Source: Candidatus Enterococcus moelleringii
GTDB lineage: Bacteria; Bacillota; Bacilli; Lactobacillales; Enterococcaceae
Assembly (NCBI RefSeq): GCF_017377575.1
Contig: NZ_JAFREM010000015.1
Coordinates: 106,117 to 170,116 of the forward strand
Length of the DNA stretch: 64,000 nt
Reading direction: 5' to 3'
How positions within the stretch are numbered: the first letter of the stretch is position 1; every line of letters starts with the position of its first letter. Both the position numbers and the translations under genes were made by a program. The notes under the pieces were generated by a model. It was not told where the DNA came from, made no database searches, and was given only the letters and a program-made list of their open reading frames with translations. This document shows positions 8,524 to 16,148 of the stretch, one piece after another.

Positions 8524-10237
8524 TTTCTTACAACAAAGCTTACCAGTAGCTGATTGGGTCGAAAACTTTACCGATTGGCTGACTCAAACCTTCACTGGAC
8601 TGTTCTCCGCTCTGCAACAAGGCGGCCAGTTCATCATGGATGGAATGACTGGGATTTTAACTAGTATTCCAGCGTTACTATTAATTGTCCTGTTAACAGC
8701 AGTCGCCTTTTTCATCTCCAATAAAAAGTGGGGCCTAACCGCCTTCACCTTAATCGGCTTGCTGTTTATTTACAACCAAGGTCTGTGGAATGATCTGATG
8801 AGTACAGTCACCTTAGTGATCCTGTCCAGTTTGATTTCCATCATCGTTGGGGTGCCGCTGGGGATCTTGATGGCAAAAAACGAAACCGCCAAAGCGATTA
8901 TTACCCCGGTTTTAGACTTTATGCAAACCATGCCGGGATTTGTTTACTTAATCCCAGCCGTTGCCTTCTTTGGAATCGGAATGGTCCCAGGGGTCTTCGC
9001 ATCAGTGATTTTCGCCTTGCCGCCAACCGTTCGCTTCACCAACTTAGGGATTCGTCAAATTCCTAAAGAACTGGTGGAAGCATCGGATTCATTCGGTGGG
9101 ACCGGTAGCCAAAAATTGTTCAAGCTAGAATTGCCATTAGCGAAAAGCACCATCTTAGCTGGTATTAACCAAACGATGATGCTGGCTTTATCAATGGTAG
9201 TTACGGCTTCCATGATCGGTGCACCTGGTCTAGGTCGCGGCGTCTTGTCGGCCTTGCAACGGGCACAAGTAGGGAACGGCTTTGTTAATGGTCTAGCTTT
9301 AGTAATTCTAGCGATTATCATTGACCGTTTCACCCAATACATCAACAAACCAAAACAACAAAAAGTCCAACAAGCTTCCACCAGCAAGAAAAAAGCAGGC
9401 ATCATAGTTGCTGCGGCTGCTGTAGTGGTAGTAATCGGCTCAGTTGCTCTTGGGGGAACCCAAGAAACCAACAAAGGCACCGTGAATTTATCTTATGTGG
9501 AATGGGATACTGAAGTAGCTTCCACCAATGTGGTGGGTGAAGTCTTGAAGGAGATGGGTTATCAAGTGACCTTGACACCTTTAGACAATGCCATCATGTG
9601 GGAATCAGTCGCTAGCGGGGAAACCGATGGGATGGTGGCCGCTTGGCTGCCAAGCACCCATAAGGCCCAATACGCGCAATACAAGGACCAAATTGACGAT
9701 CTTGGTGTCAACCTTGAAGGGGCCAAAGTCGGACTAGTTGTTCCTGACTATATGGATGTTAATTCAATTGAAGATTTAAGTGATCAAGCCAATAAAACCA
9801 TCACCGGGATCGAACCGGGTGCCGGCGTAGTCAATGCTGCGGAAAACACCCTTAAAGAATACCCTAACTTGGCCGACTGGAATATTTCGACTTCTTCCTC
9901 TGGCGCAATGACCGTGGCACTAGGTCAAGCCGTGAAGAACAAACAGCCGATCGTTATTACCGGCTGGTCGCCTCACTGGATGTTTGCTAAATATGGCTTG
10001 AAATATTTGGAAGATCCAAAAAATGCCATGGGAGAAGCCGAATCGATTCATACAATGGCTCGTCATGGCCTAGAGGATGATATGCCTGAGGTTTATAATG
10101 TATTAGACAACTTCAATTGGACTAAGGATGACATGGAAACAGTCATGCTAGCCATCAATGAAGGACAAGATCCAACCGATGCAGCTAAAGACTGGATTGA
10201 AGCTCATCCGGAGCAAGTGGCAGAGTGGAAGAAATAA
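8516..10237 (+). CDS. busAB: Glycine betaine ABC transporter permease fused to substrate-binding domain
   Basis: This 573-residue protein joins a membrane permease (about residues 1-275) to an OpuAC-type binding domain (about residues 320-573), the arrangement of BusAB/OpuABC. The permease has the EAA loop [19 protein letters not shown] near residues 175-193. A further hydrophobic segment near residues 288-310 carries the binding domain across the membrane. The binding domain shows Trp-containing ligand loops such as [10 protein letters not shown] and [10 protein letters not shown], the aromatic residues that hold quaternary amines. It is the last gene of the busA operon. Confidence 0.94.
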   Translation: MTNFLQQSLPVADWVENFTDWLTQTFTGLFSALQQGGQFIMDGMTGILTSIPALLLIVLLTAVAFFISNKKWGLTAFTLIGLLFIYNQGLWNDLMSTVTLVILSSLISIIVGVPLGILMAKNETAKAIITPVLDFMQTMPGFVYLIPAVAFFGIGMVPGVFASVIFALPPTVRFTNLGIRQIPKELVEASDSFGGTGSQKLFKLELPLAKSTILAGINQTMMLALSMVVTASMIGAPGLGRGVLSALQRAQVGNGFVNGLALVILAIIIDRFTQYINKPKQQKVQQASTSKKKAGIIVAAAAVVVVIGSVALGGTQETNKGTVNLSYVEWDTEVASTNVVGEVLKEMGYQVTLTPLDNAIMWESVASGETDGMVAAWLPSTHKAQYAQYKDQIDDLGVNLEGAKVGLVVPDYMDVNSIEDLSDQANKTITGIEPGAGVVNAAENTLKEYPNLADWNISTSSSGAMTVALGQAVKNKQPIVITGWSPHWMFAKYGLKYLEDPKNAMGEAESIHTMARHGLEDDMPEVYNVLDNFNWTKDDMETVMLAINEGQDPTDAAKDWIEAHPEQVAEWKK

Positions 10238-10321
10238 TAGTAATGATGGAATAAGTAACAGTAATAGTTAGAGAATTAACAGGGAACGATTGTTACCTCT
10301 CTTTCTGAAAATCATCATAAT

Positions 10322-10373
10322 GAAGAAACCCCTCTTTAGATTTCGAAGTCTAAAGAGGGGTTTCTTGTTGTTT
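10322..10373 (+). terminator. Rho-independent terminator of the busA operon
   Basis: GAAACCCCTCTTTAGA pairs with TCTAAAGAGGGGTTTC around a short loop, followed by a T-rich tract. Confidence 0.92.
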
Positions 10374-10487
10374 TTTAATCTGTATATTAATTTTTGCTTC
10401 TATAATTAAATTTTATGTGAATTTTGATGTAAACCAACAAACGTTGACTTGATGCGGTTTGTGTTGGATAATTTTGTTAAGGTTGGC

Positions 10488-10506
10488 CTTGGTATGAAAA
10501 AAACCA
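10488..10506. repeat. 19-bp repeat, left copy (inverted relative to 12051-12069)
   Basis: CTTGGTATGAAAAAAACCA is the exact reverse complement of the sequence at 12051-12069. Each copy is itself partly palindromic (CTTGGT with ACCA). The pair brackets the integrase gene. Confidence 0.7.
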
Positions 10507-10693
10507 GGACTGATTCAGCCTTTATTTACGGTTTTTTTTAGAAGAGCAGAATAAAGTCATCTAAATTGTAGTATGTTTCTTCGGCTAGGTCAACACTTTT
10601 ATTCATAAAAAACAAAATATTTTATATTTGTTGAAAAAACGTAACCGAATTAGATAGTCTATAAGAGGGGCAGCTGGTTTATAAACCGTCAAT

Positions 10694-10706
10694 TGCGCCG
10701 TCAAAA
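10694..10706. repeat. 13-bp direct repeat, left copy: candidate att core
   Basis: TGCGCCGTCAAAA lies 16 bases before the integrase start codon and recurs in the same orientation at 11985-11997, after the gene. Such repeats are expected at the two ends of an element inserted by a tyrosine recombinase. Confidence 0.55.
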
Positions 10707-10722
10707 GAAAGGAAGATCAGAA

Positions 10723-11829
10723 ATGAGCAAACGGGGAGAAAACATTTACAAGCGTCGTGATAAACGCTGGGAAGGACGTTACCACAAGGGAAGAACTTTA
10801 GAAGGAAAAATCCGCTACGGTTCCATTTATGGTGATACGTATAATGAAGTGAAGCAGAAACTTTATCCTTACAAGATAAAGTATCAAACAATTATGGAGA
10901 CCCAAGGCAGCTGCAGTGTTCCCTTAGCAGAATGGGTAGGTGTCTGGCTGGCGGAGTTCCAATCTGAATGGAAACCAGCTACTTATGCCAATTACCATCA
11001 CAAATTAAAGAAATATATTTTGCCAGCTATTGGAGATCAAGCCTTAAATAAATTAACCAAGGCTGGATTAGAGGAGCTGGCAGCGCAGCTGTTAGGTGAT
11101 CCATTAAGTCCTTCTACTATAGAAGTAGTTTTTCGTATCCTGAGTAATTGTCTCAGTCAAGCGGTCCGCAAAGAATTATTGAAAAGCAACCCCTGCGAGC
11201 AGTTGAAGCTGCCGCGCAAGCCGCAAACGAAGATTCGGGCATTAACGAAGAAGGAGCAGAAGAACTTAGAAGATAAGGCGAAAGAAGTGCCGCTGAACAA
11301 AGGGCTGCCAATTTTGTTAGCTTTGCAAACTGGGATGCGTATTGGTGAAATTGCGGCATTACAATGGAAGGATATTGATTTTGACAGCAACTTAATCCAT
11401 GTCAGTCACACCTATCAACGAGTGACAGCACCAGTTTCTATGGAGGAAAAAACGCTGTTGATTTATGGCGAAGTTAAGACACGCTCTTCCAATCGCGTGA
11501 TCCCTATTACAAATGAACTCAAAAAAGTGCTGTTGAAAAAGCAAAAACAAAGCAATCAGCCATTTGTGTTCTCAGTGAATGGGCATCCCTGTGAGCCGCG
11601 TTTGTTAACTAGTTATTTCCATAAATTGCGGAAGGCCGCCAACATCGAGGACGTGCATTTCCACCAGCTGCGTCATACTTTTGCGACTCGTTGCATTGAG
11701 ACCCGTGCAGATATTGCTTCGGTGAGTGCCTTATTGGGCCATGCTTCAGCTAAAATGACCCTGGATATTTACACAGATGCTACGATAGATCAACGAATCC
11801 AGGTAATTAAACTTTTGAACGCCGCCTAG
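10723..11829 (+). CDS. Site-specific tyrosine recombinase (phage-type integrase)
   Basis: A 368-residue integrase with three parts. Residues about 1-60 form a basic arm-binding domain, residues about 65-165 a SAM-like core-binding domain, and residues about 172-368 the catalytic domain. The catalytic set is complete: Arg206 in TGMRIGE, Lys252, His314 and Arg317 in HFHQLRHTF, His340 in LLGHAS and Tyr350 in LDIYTD. The start at 10723 is chosen because AAAGGAAG precedes it. No excisionase, phage genes or tRNA are nearby, so it is solitary. The 13-bp repeats on either side and the short inverted repeats suggest that it acts on its own flanks. It could also be a remnant of a larger element. Confidence 0.93.
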   Translation: MSKRGENIYKRRDKRWEGRYHKGRTLEGKIRYGSIYGDTYNEVKQKLYPYKIKYQTIMETQGSCSVPLAEWVGVWLAEFQSEWKPATYANYHHKLKKYILPAIGDQALNKLTKAGLEELAAQLLGDPLSPSTIEVVFRILSNCLSQAVRKELLKSNPCEQLKLPRKPQTKIRALTKKEQKNLEDKAKEVPLNKGLPILLALQTGMRIGEIAALQWKDIDFDSNLIHVSHTYQRVTAPVSMEEKTLLIYGEVKTRSSNRVIPITNELKKVLLKKQKQSNQPFVFSVNGHPCEPRLLTSYFHKLRKAANIEDVHFHQLRHTFATRCIETRADIASVSALLGHASAKMTLDIYTDATIDQRIQVIKLLNAA

Positions 11830-11899
11830 TAAAGCGTTTTCAAAAATACTTTTCCCCGTACCTTACTCTCCCTTTTTTTACTTTTTGTTTAGTGAACGC

Positions 11900-11915
11900 T
11901 TACATAATTATGTAA
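11900..11915. repeat. 16-bp perfect palindrome
   Basis: TTACATAATTATGTAA lies 70 bases after the integrase stop codon, in the AT-rich gap. It could be a protein-binding site; nothing shows for what. Confidence 0.5.
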
Positions 11916-11984
11916 ACCTCGTAATGGGAAAAATCTCCCATATCACCCTTCAAATCCCTTCTTATTTTCAGTTCCTTAAACCTA

Positions 11985-11997
11985 TGCGCCGTCAAAA
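11985..11997. repeat. 13-bp direct repeat, right copy: candidate att core
   Basis: TGCGCCGTCAAAA is identical to 10694-10706. The two copies enclose only the integrase gene and about 155 bases of its downstream sequence. Confidence 0.55.
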
Positions 11998-12029
11998 ATG
12001 GTCACAGTCGCAAAAAAATCCAGTCTTAT

Positions 12030-12060
12030 CAAGGATTTTCAGCCCCTCCTTGGTTTTTTT
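12030..12060 (+). terminator. Rho-independent terminator after the integrase
   Basis: CAAGGA pairs with TCCTTG across an 11-base loop, followed by seven T residues. Its tail overlaps the right copy of the 19-bp repeat (12051-12069). Confidence 0.65.
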
Positions 12061-12069
12061 CATACCAAG
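12051..12069. repeat. 19-bp repeat, right copy
   Basis: Exact reverse complement of 10488-10506 (TGGT7CATACCAAG form). It is internally palindromic (CTTGGT/ACCAAG from 12049). Confidence 0.7.
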
Positions 12070-12359
12070 ATGCGGGTAAAGGAAATCTGCCGATTCATTT
12101 TACTATTTTATTATAAATGAGCGTTATTTAAAAGCTTTGAACGCCTGGCGGTCGGATGGGGGATCCGGCTGCCAGATCGAGGTCTGCTAGATAACATTCG
12201 CGGTTCCCACTGCCAGCGGATTGTTTATAAATCTAAATACAAAATGAAAGGGTCTGATTAATGAAGGAACTGTTGGCACCAAAAATGGGGGAAGTTAGCG
12301 GTCTTCGCTAAAGATTTTAGAAGCATCAAAGTATCATCGAAAAAAAAGGAGAGAAATAA
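12070..12359. other. Leader region of the coiled-coil surface protein, with hairpin
   Basis: No gene is seen. A GC-rich two-part hairpin occupies 12145-12175 (CTGGC/GCCAG outside, CGGAT/ATCCG inside, GGGGG loop). The word CTGCCAG occurs at 12169-12175 and again near 12210. No T run follows, so it is not a simple terminator. A structured 5' leader is possible. Confidence 0.4.
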
Positions 12360-14438
12360 TTGAAAAAGACAAAATTGATTAGTTCACTAGTAGTATCAGC
12401 AACATTGGGTTCAGTAGCAGCAGCGCCAGTAGTAAGCCAGGCAGCAGAAGCTACAAACAACACAGAAACAACACAAAAAACATTTGACGAAACAAAATTC
12501 GTTGAATTAGAAGCAGCAGCTAAAACAAGACTTGAAAATGCTAAAACAGCTTTATCTCAAGCCCAAGAAGCTTTAGCCAAATTAGAAGCTGAAACACCTG
12601 CACAATTAGAAGCAGGCAAACAAGCAATCGAAGACAAAAAAGCTGAAATGCCAGCTCTTCAAGAAGCATTGGAAGCAGCACAAGCTGCAGTAGCAGTCGA
12701 AGAAGAAAAAATGGCTGATGCTCAACAAAAATACGATGATCTTGTAGCAATGGCTCAAAACGAAATCGCTAACGCGCAAGCATTAATCGACGAAAAACAA
12801 GTTTTAGCTGACGAAGCTCAAGAAGCAGTAGATGCAGCACAAGTTGTACTTGACGAAGCAATTGCTGACTGGAATGCTGAACAAGCAGCTCAACAACCTG
12901 AAATTGATGCAGCTAACCAAGCAGTGGCTGATGCTGCTGCGAAAGTTGAAGCAGCACAAGCAGCTTTTGACGCTTCAGAAGCTGACTTACAAGCTAAAAA
13001 CATTGCACTTGAAGAAACAATTGCATTGATTGTCAGCCAACCTGGCGTAATCGATCAAGCGAATGCTGACAAAATTGCAGCACAAACAGCAGTTGAAGAT
13101 GCTGAAATCGCTGTAGGCGATGCACAGTTTAATCTTACTGTTGCACAAGATGCAGTACCTGAAGCACAAGTTGCTTACGATGTTGCAGTTTCAGAATTGC
13201 AAGCAGTAGCTCCATTCTACGATGAACAAGTTGCTATCATCGACAGCCAAATCGCTACACTAGCGCTAGTTATTCAGCAAAATCCTGATAATCAGGAAGT
13301 AATCGATGCTGCATACGCTGAAATGCAAAGTCTGCAAGGTACTAAATCTACTCTTGTAAACGAAAGAATTAGCTATGAAGATGCTGTAACTAATGCAGAA
13401 GCTGCTTTAGCTGCCGCTAACGATGCGGTTGTTGCTGCTCAAGCTAACATTGATGCAACAGAAGCTGCATACCAAAATGCACTTGTAGCTCAAGAAGAAA
13501 CAAATGCTGCTGCTGATGCAGCAATTGCTGAAGCGCAAGCGATTATTCAACAAACAAATCAATTGATGGCTGCTGCTGAACAAGCTGTTCAAGAAGCAAA
13601 CTTAGCTCAAGAAGCTGCATTAGCTGACTTGCAAGGTGCTCAAATTGATTTGGACGAAGTAACTGTTCAAGCAGAAGCAGTAATTGCTGAAGCACAAGCT
13701 GCTATCGATGCTAAATTACCAGCAATCGACGAAGCTGAATTGGCATTACAAGAAGCAAACGTAGCTTTAGAAGCTGCGCAAGCAGAACTTGATACTGTTA
13801 TCGCAGAACAACAACCAGTAATCGATTTCGCAAATGAAACAATTGCTGAAGGCGATGCTGAATTACAAGTTCAAAAAGACGCATTAGCTGCTGCTGAAGC
13901 TGCTGAAGCTGAAGCACAAGCTGCTGTTGATACTTTGAAAGCTGAAATCGCAGCTGCGAAACAAGCATACGAAGATTTAGTTAAATCAATAACTGCAGCA
14001 ATTACTAACGCTGAAAACGATGTGAAAGCTGCTGAAGCTGCTGTTAAAGCTGCTGAAGATCGCTTAGCAGGTTTACGCGCTGGTGCTGCTGATGCTAAAG
14101 CTGGTAAAGACAAAGCTGACGTATCTGGCGAAAGCGAAAGCTACCAGTTAGGTTACGCTGACGGCTACGCTTCAATCGTTACTCCTGAAAAAGTGGATGT
14201 AGTTGAAGCAGAAAAAGAAGCAGACAAAGTTGCTGACAAAGCAGTTGATAAAGTAGCAGACAAAGCTGTTGTTAAAACTACTACTACAGCTAAAGTAACT
14301 CCAACAACTACTAGCGGAACTACTGAAAAACAATTCCCGCAAACTGGTTCAGCGGATACTTTAGCAGCTTCATTAATCGGTTTAGGTTTAGTTTCTGCCT
14401 CCGGTGCTGCAATCCTACGCAAAAAATACCGCGTATAA
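12360..14438 (+). CDS. Ala-rich coiled-coil cell-wall surface protein with FPQTG sorting signal
   Basis: A secreted 692-residue protein predicted to be a long helical rod. Residues 1-29 are a signal peptide ending near SQAAEA. Residues about 35-590 consist of Ala/Glu/Gln/Asp-rich heptad-like repeats (AEAQAAIDA, ALEAAQAEL and similar), typical of coiled coils. Near residue 595 is a short SYQLGYADGY motif, followed by a Lys/Val/Thr linker. The C-terminus carries FPQTG, a hydrophobic span and RKKYRV, a sortase signal with Phe in place of the usual Leu. The start codon is TTG after AAAGGAGAG, and no nearby ATG fits. Codon use is strongly biased to GCT/GCA and GAA, suggesting high expression. Function is unknown; adhesion or wall spacing is plausible. 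Confidence 0.88.
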   Translation: MKKTKLISSLVVSATLGSVAAAPVVSQAAEATNNTETTQKTFDETKFVELEAAAKTRLENAKTALSQAQEALAKLEAETPAQLEAGKQAIEDKKAEMPALQEALEAAQAAVAVEEEKMADAQQKYDDLVAMAQNEIANAQALIDEKQVLADEAQEAVDAAQVVLDEAIADWNAEQAAQQPEIDAANQAVADAAAKVEAAQAAFDASEADLQAKNIALEETIALIVSQPGVIDQANADKIAAQTAVEDAEIAVGDAQFNLTVAQDAVPEAQVAYDVAVSELQAVAPFYDEQVAIIDSQIATLALVIQQNPDNQEVIDAAYAEMQSLQGTKSTLVNERISYEDAVTNAEAALAAANDAVVAAQANIDATEAAYQNALVAQEETNAAADAAIAEAQAIIQQTNQLMAAAEQAVQEANLAQEAALADLQGAQIDLDEVTVQAEAVIAEAQAAIDAKLPAIDEAELALQEANVALEAAQAELDTVIAEQQPVIDFANETIAEGDAELQVQKDALAAAEAAEAEAQAAVDTLKAEIAAAKQAYEDLVKSITAAITNAENDVKAAEAAVKAAEDRLAGLRAGAADAKAGKDKADVSGESESYQLGYADGYASIVTPEKVDVVEAEKEADKVADKAVDKVADKAVVKTTTTAKVTPTTTSGTTEKQFPQTGSADTLAASLIGLGLVSASGAAILRKKYRV

Positions 14439-14449
14439 TTTTTAAAACA

Positions 14450-14489
14450 AAGAAACGCACTGAAAGAGTGTCTTTTAGTGCGTTTCTTC
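14450..14489 (+). terminator. Rho-independent terminator after the surface protein
   Basis: AAGAAACGCACT pairs with AGTGCGTTTCTT across a 15-base loop. The T run is short. Confidence 0.75.
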
Positions 14490-14517
14490 TATACATAGTA
14501 AAGAAAGGATGCTTTTT

Positions 14518-14967
14518 ATGTCTTCATTAGAAATTCAATTGGCCGATGGCGAAGTATTCACAATGAGCGGCGGTAAACTAAAGAAGCGACCGGCGATTAC
14601 TGCTGCCAAGAAAACTTTAGATAAAACCCTGATCCAATCGAAAATCGAAGCCCTCGACTTTTCCAATGAAATGACGAAAAATGCCTATCTCTACCGCTTA
14701 AACGAATGCAAAACCGAAAGTGAGCTGAAGGATTTAGTCGATGTCATCTCGGTGGGGGAAGAGCAGCTCTATTCCATCCAAAGCGGACTTTTCCAGCTGT
14801 TAGAGAAATACATTTTACGTATCCAAGATATGCATTTCCTGTCCCTTACACGGAAAAAGGATCTGATCGAAGCCCTGATCGAATGCGAATTGCAGGATGA
14901 AATGGAAGAGCTGTATTTAAAGGCAGTAGTGGAAGAAGAAGTGCTTAAGATATCCAGTGAGCTTTAG
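14518..14967 (+). CDS. Hypothetical helical protein, 149 aa
   Basis: I do not recognise the family. The start at 14518 is preferred to an ATG nine bases earlier because the GAAAGG ribosome site is correctly spaced only for the later one. The protein lacks a signal peptide and membrane segments. Residues about 35-85 contain a pattern (ALDFSNEMTKNAYLYRLNE, then CKTESELKDLVDVI) that is loosely reminiscent of three-helix GA/FIVAR modules. The rest is acidic and helical. It lies 79 bases after the coiled-coil surface protein, beyond a terminator. Confidence 0.7.
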   Translation: MSSLEIQLADGEVFTMSGGKLKKRPAITAAKKTLDKTLIQSKIEALDFSNEMTKNAYLYRLNECKTESELKDLVDVISVGEEQLYSIQSGLFQLLEKYILRIQDMHFLSLTRKKDLIEALIECELQDEMEELYLKAVVEEEVLKISSEL

Positions 14968-14996
14968 TGGGAAGCTGGCTTACTTATATTTGTGAA

Positions 14997-15024
14997 AGTC
15001 AACTTGTTGAGAGTTGGCTTTTTT
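14997..15024 (+). terminator. Rho-independent terminator
   Basis: AGTCAACT pairs imperfectly with AGTTGGCT (G-U pair) and is followed by five or six T residues. Confidence 0.65.
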
Positions 15025-15144
15025 AAGTTTGCTTAGTTGAGAGGGAACTTTTCAATGGTTGGAAATACGAGCTGGTCAAAATTGATTAGTAAGGAATATG
15101 TATTTCTGGATCAAAGTGAAAACCCGAATTGAGCTTGTGTCATC

Positions 15145-15172
15145 TTGACAAAAAATAAATAAACGTTACTAT
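15145..15172 (+). promoter_or_regulatory. Promoter of the antiterminator/PTS operon
   Basis: TTGACA (15145-15150) and TACTAT (15167-15172) are spaced by 16 bp and lie 38 bases before the antiterminator start. Confidence 0.65.
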
Positions 15173-15209
15173 GAATGGTGAAAGCGCGACCGGGGGATGG
15201 TGATGTCAG

Positions 15210-16040
15210 GTGCTTAGAATAAAAAAGATTTTCAACAACAATGTAGTGTTGGTAATTGATTCTAAAGGCTTAGAGCGTATCTTGATTGGAAAAGGAATTG
15301 CTTTTCAGAAAAGAGTTGGCGAGACAGTCCAGAAGGATAAGATTGAAAAGACCTTTGTGGTGGACTCGCCTAATGTAGCTGACCGCTTTGTGCAGCTGAT
15401 TGAAGAAGTGCCGGTTAATCGCCTTGAGATGGTGACCTTGATCATTAAGAATGCTGAAGTCCAGCTGAAAAAGAATTTTGATGGGAACACATATATTGGT
15501 TTAGCCGACCATATTAATTATGCAGTGAATCGGTTTAGAAAAGGTGAAACGATTCGCAATGCTCTGCTGTTAGAAATTAAGAAATTTTATCCTAAGGAGT
15601 ATGCTGCTGGTTTACAGGCGTTGGAAACAATCGCTTATTATGAAGGCATTGAGTTGAACGAAGATGAAGTAGGATTTATTGCGTTGCATTTTATTAATGG
15701 CGGCTTAGGCAATGATACGACCCAGACCTTATTAACAGCTGAGATGCTGCAAAAAATTGTGCTGATTGTAGAGGATTGTTTAGGCATTGAGTTGGATGTC
15801 GATTCGTTAAATTATGTTCGTTTCGTTACCCACTTGAAATTCTTTATCCAACGTGTCATAATTAATGAACCGAGACGTGAAGCTGTACCGGAAATGTTTG
15901 ACCAAGTGGTGCAGTTTTATCCAAAGGCAACTGAAAGTGTCGGTATCATCAAGAACTATCTACAGGACAAATTACATTGTCAGATCTACCCGGAGGAAGA
16001 AATGTATTTAATTCTACATGTCCAACGGCTAATTAAATAA
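15210..16040 (+). CDS. licT: BglG/LicT-family transcription antiterminator
   Basis: RNA-binding antiterminator controlled by PTS phosphorylation. Residues about 1-55 form the CAT RNA-binding domain (LRIKKIFNNNVVLVID, GKGIAFQKRVGE). Two PRD domains follow, at about 65-165 and 170-276, with conserved His residues in LADHINYA, FIALHFING, FVTHLKFF and LILHVQR. The start is GTG after GGGGGATGG. The RNA target and terminator that it should control lie between this gene and the PTS gene (16043-16118). When sugar is present, PRD1 is dephosphorylated and the protein lets transcription pass into the permease gene. The symbol licT is used in the family sense only. Confidence 0.92.
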   Translation: MLRIKKIFNNNVVLVIDSKGLERILIGKGIAFQKRVGETVQKDKIEKTFVVDSPNVADRFVQLIEEVPVNRLEMVTLIIKNAEVQLKKNFDGNTYIGLADHINYAVNRFRKGETIRNALLLEIKKFYPKEYAAGLQALETIAYYEGIELNEDEVGFIALHFINGGLGNDTTQTLLTAEMLQKIVLIVEDCLGIELDVDSLNYVRFVTHLKFFIQRVIINEPRREAVPEMFDQVVQFYPKATESVGIIKNYLQDKLHCQIYPEEEMYLILHVQRLIK

Positions 16041-16042
16041 AC

Positions 16043-16118
16043 GGGATTGTAACTGATTATGCAGGCAACACCCAAACAGGAGATGTTCAGCGTCTCTTGT
16101 TTGAGTGTTGCCTTTTTT
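16043..16118 (+). promoter_or_regulatory. RAT antiterminator RNA site overlapping a terminator
   Basis: The sequence GGGATTGTAACTG...ATGCAGGCAACACCC at 16043-16073 matches the ribonucleic antiterminator target bound by LicT/SacY proteins. Its 3' half is part of a long terminator stem: AGGCAACACCCAAACA pairs with TGTTTGAGTGTTGCCT, ending in six T residues at about 16118. The two structures are mutually exclusive, which is the known switch of the bgl/lic operons. Confidence 0.93.
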
Positions 16119-16148
16119 ATATTTCAAAATAAGAAAGGAAGAGGCAGC

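Larger units (their letters stand above)
10374..10722. other. AT-rich intergenic region before the integrase
   Basis: No gene is seen. It holds one copy of a 19-bp sequence (10488-10506) that recurs inverted at 12051-12069, and the left copy of a 13-bp direct repeat (10694-10706). The only Shine-Dalgarno, AAAGGAAG, belongs to the integrase. Confidence 0.6.

Noticed and set aside
12190..12215. T-box-like word on the minus strand (GTGGGAACCGCG)
   Set aside because: There is no minus-strand gene downstream to regulate, no specifier stem and no following terminator. The match is probably by chance.
13871..14422. Minus-strand Ala/Ser-rich open frames inside the coiled-coil gene
   Set aside because: They are mirror frames of the Ala-codon repeats and have no ribosome sites.
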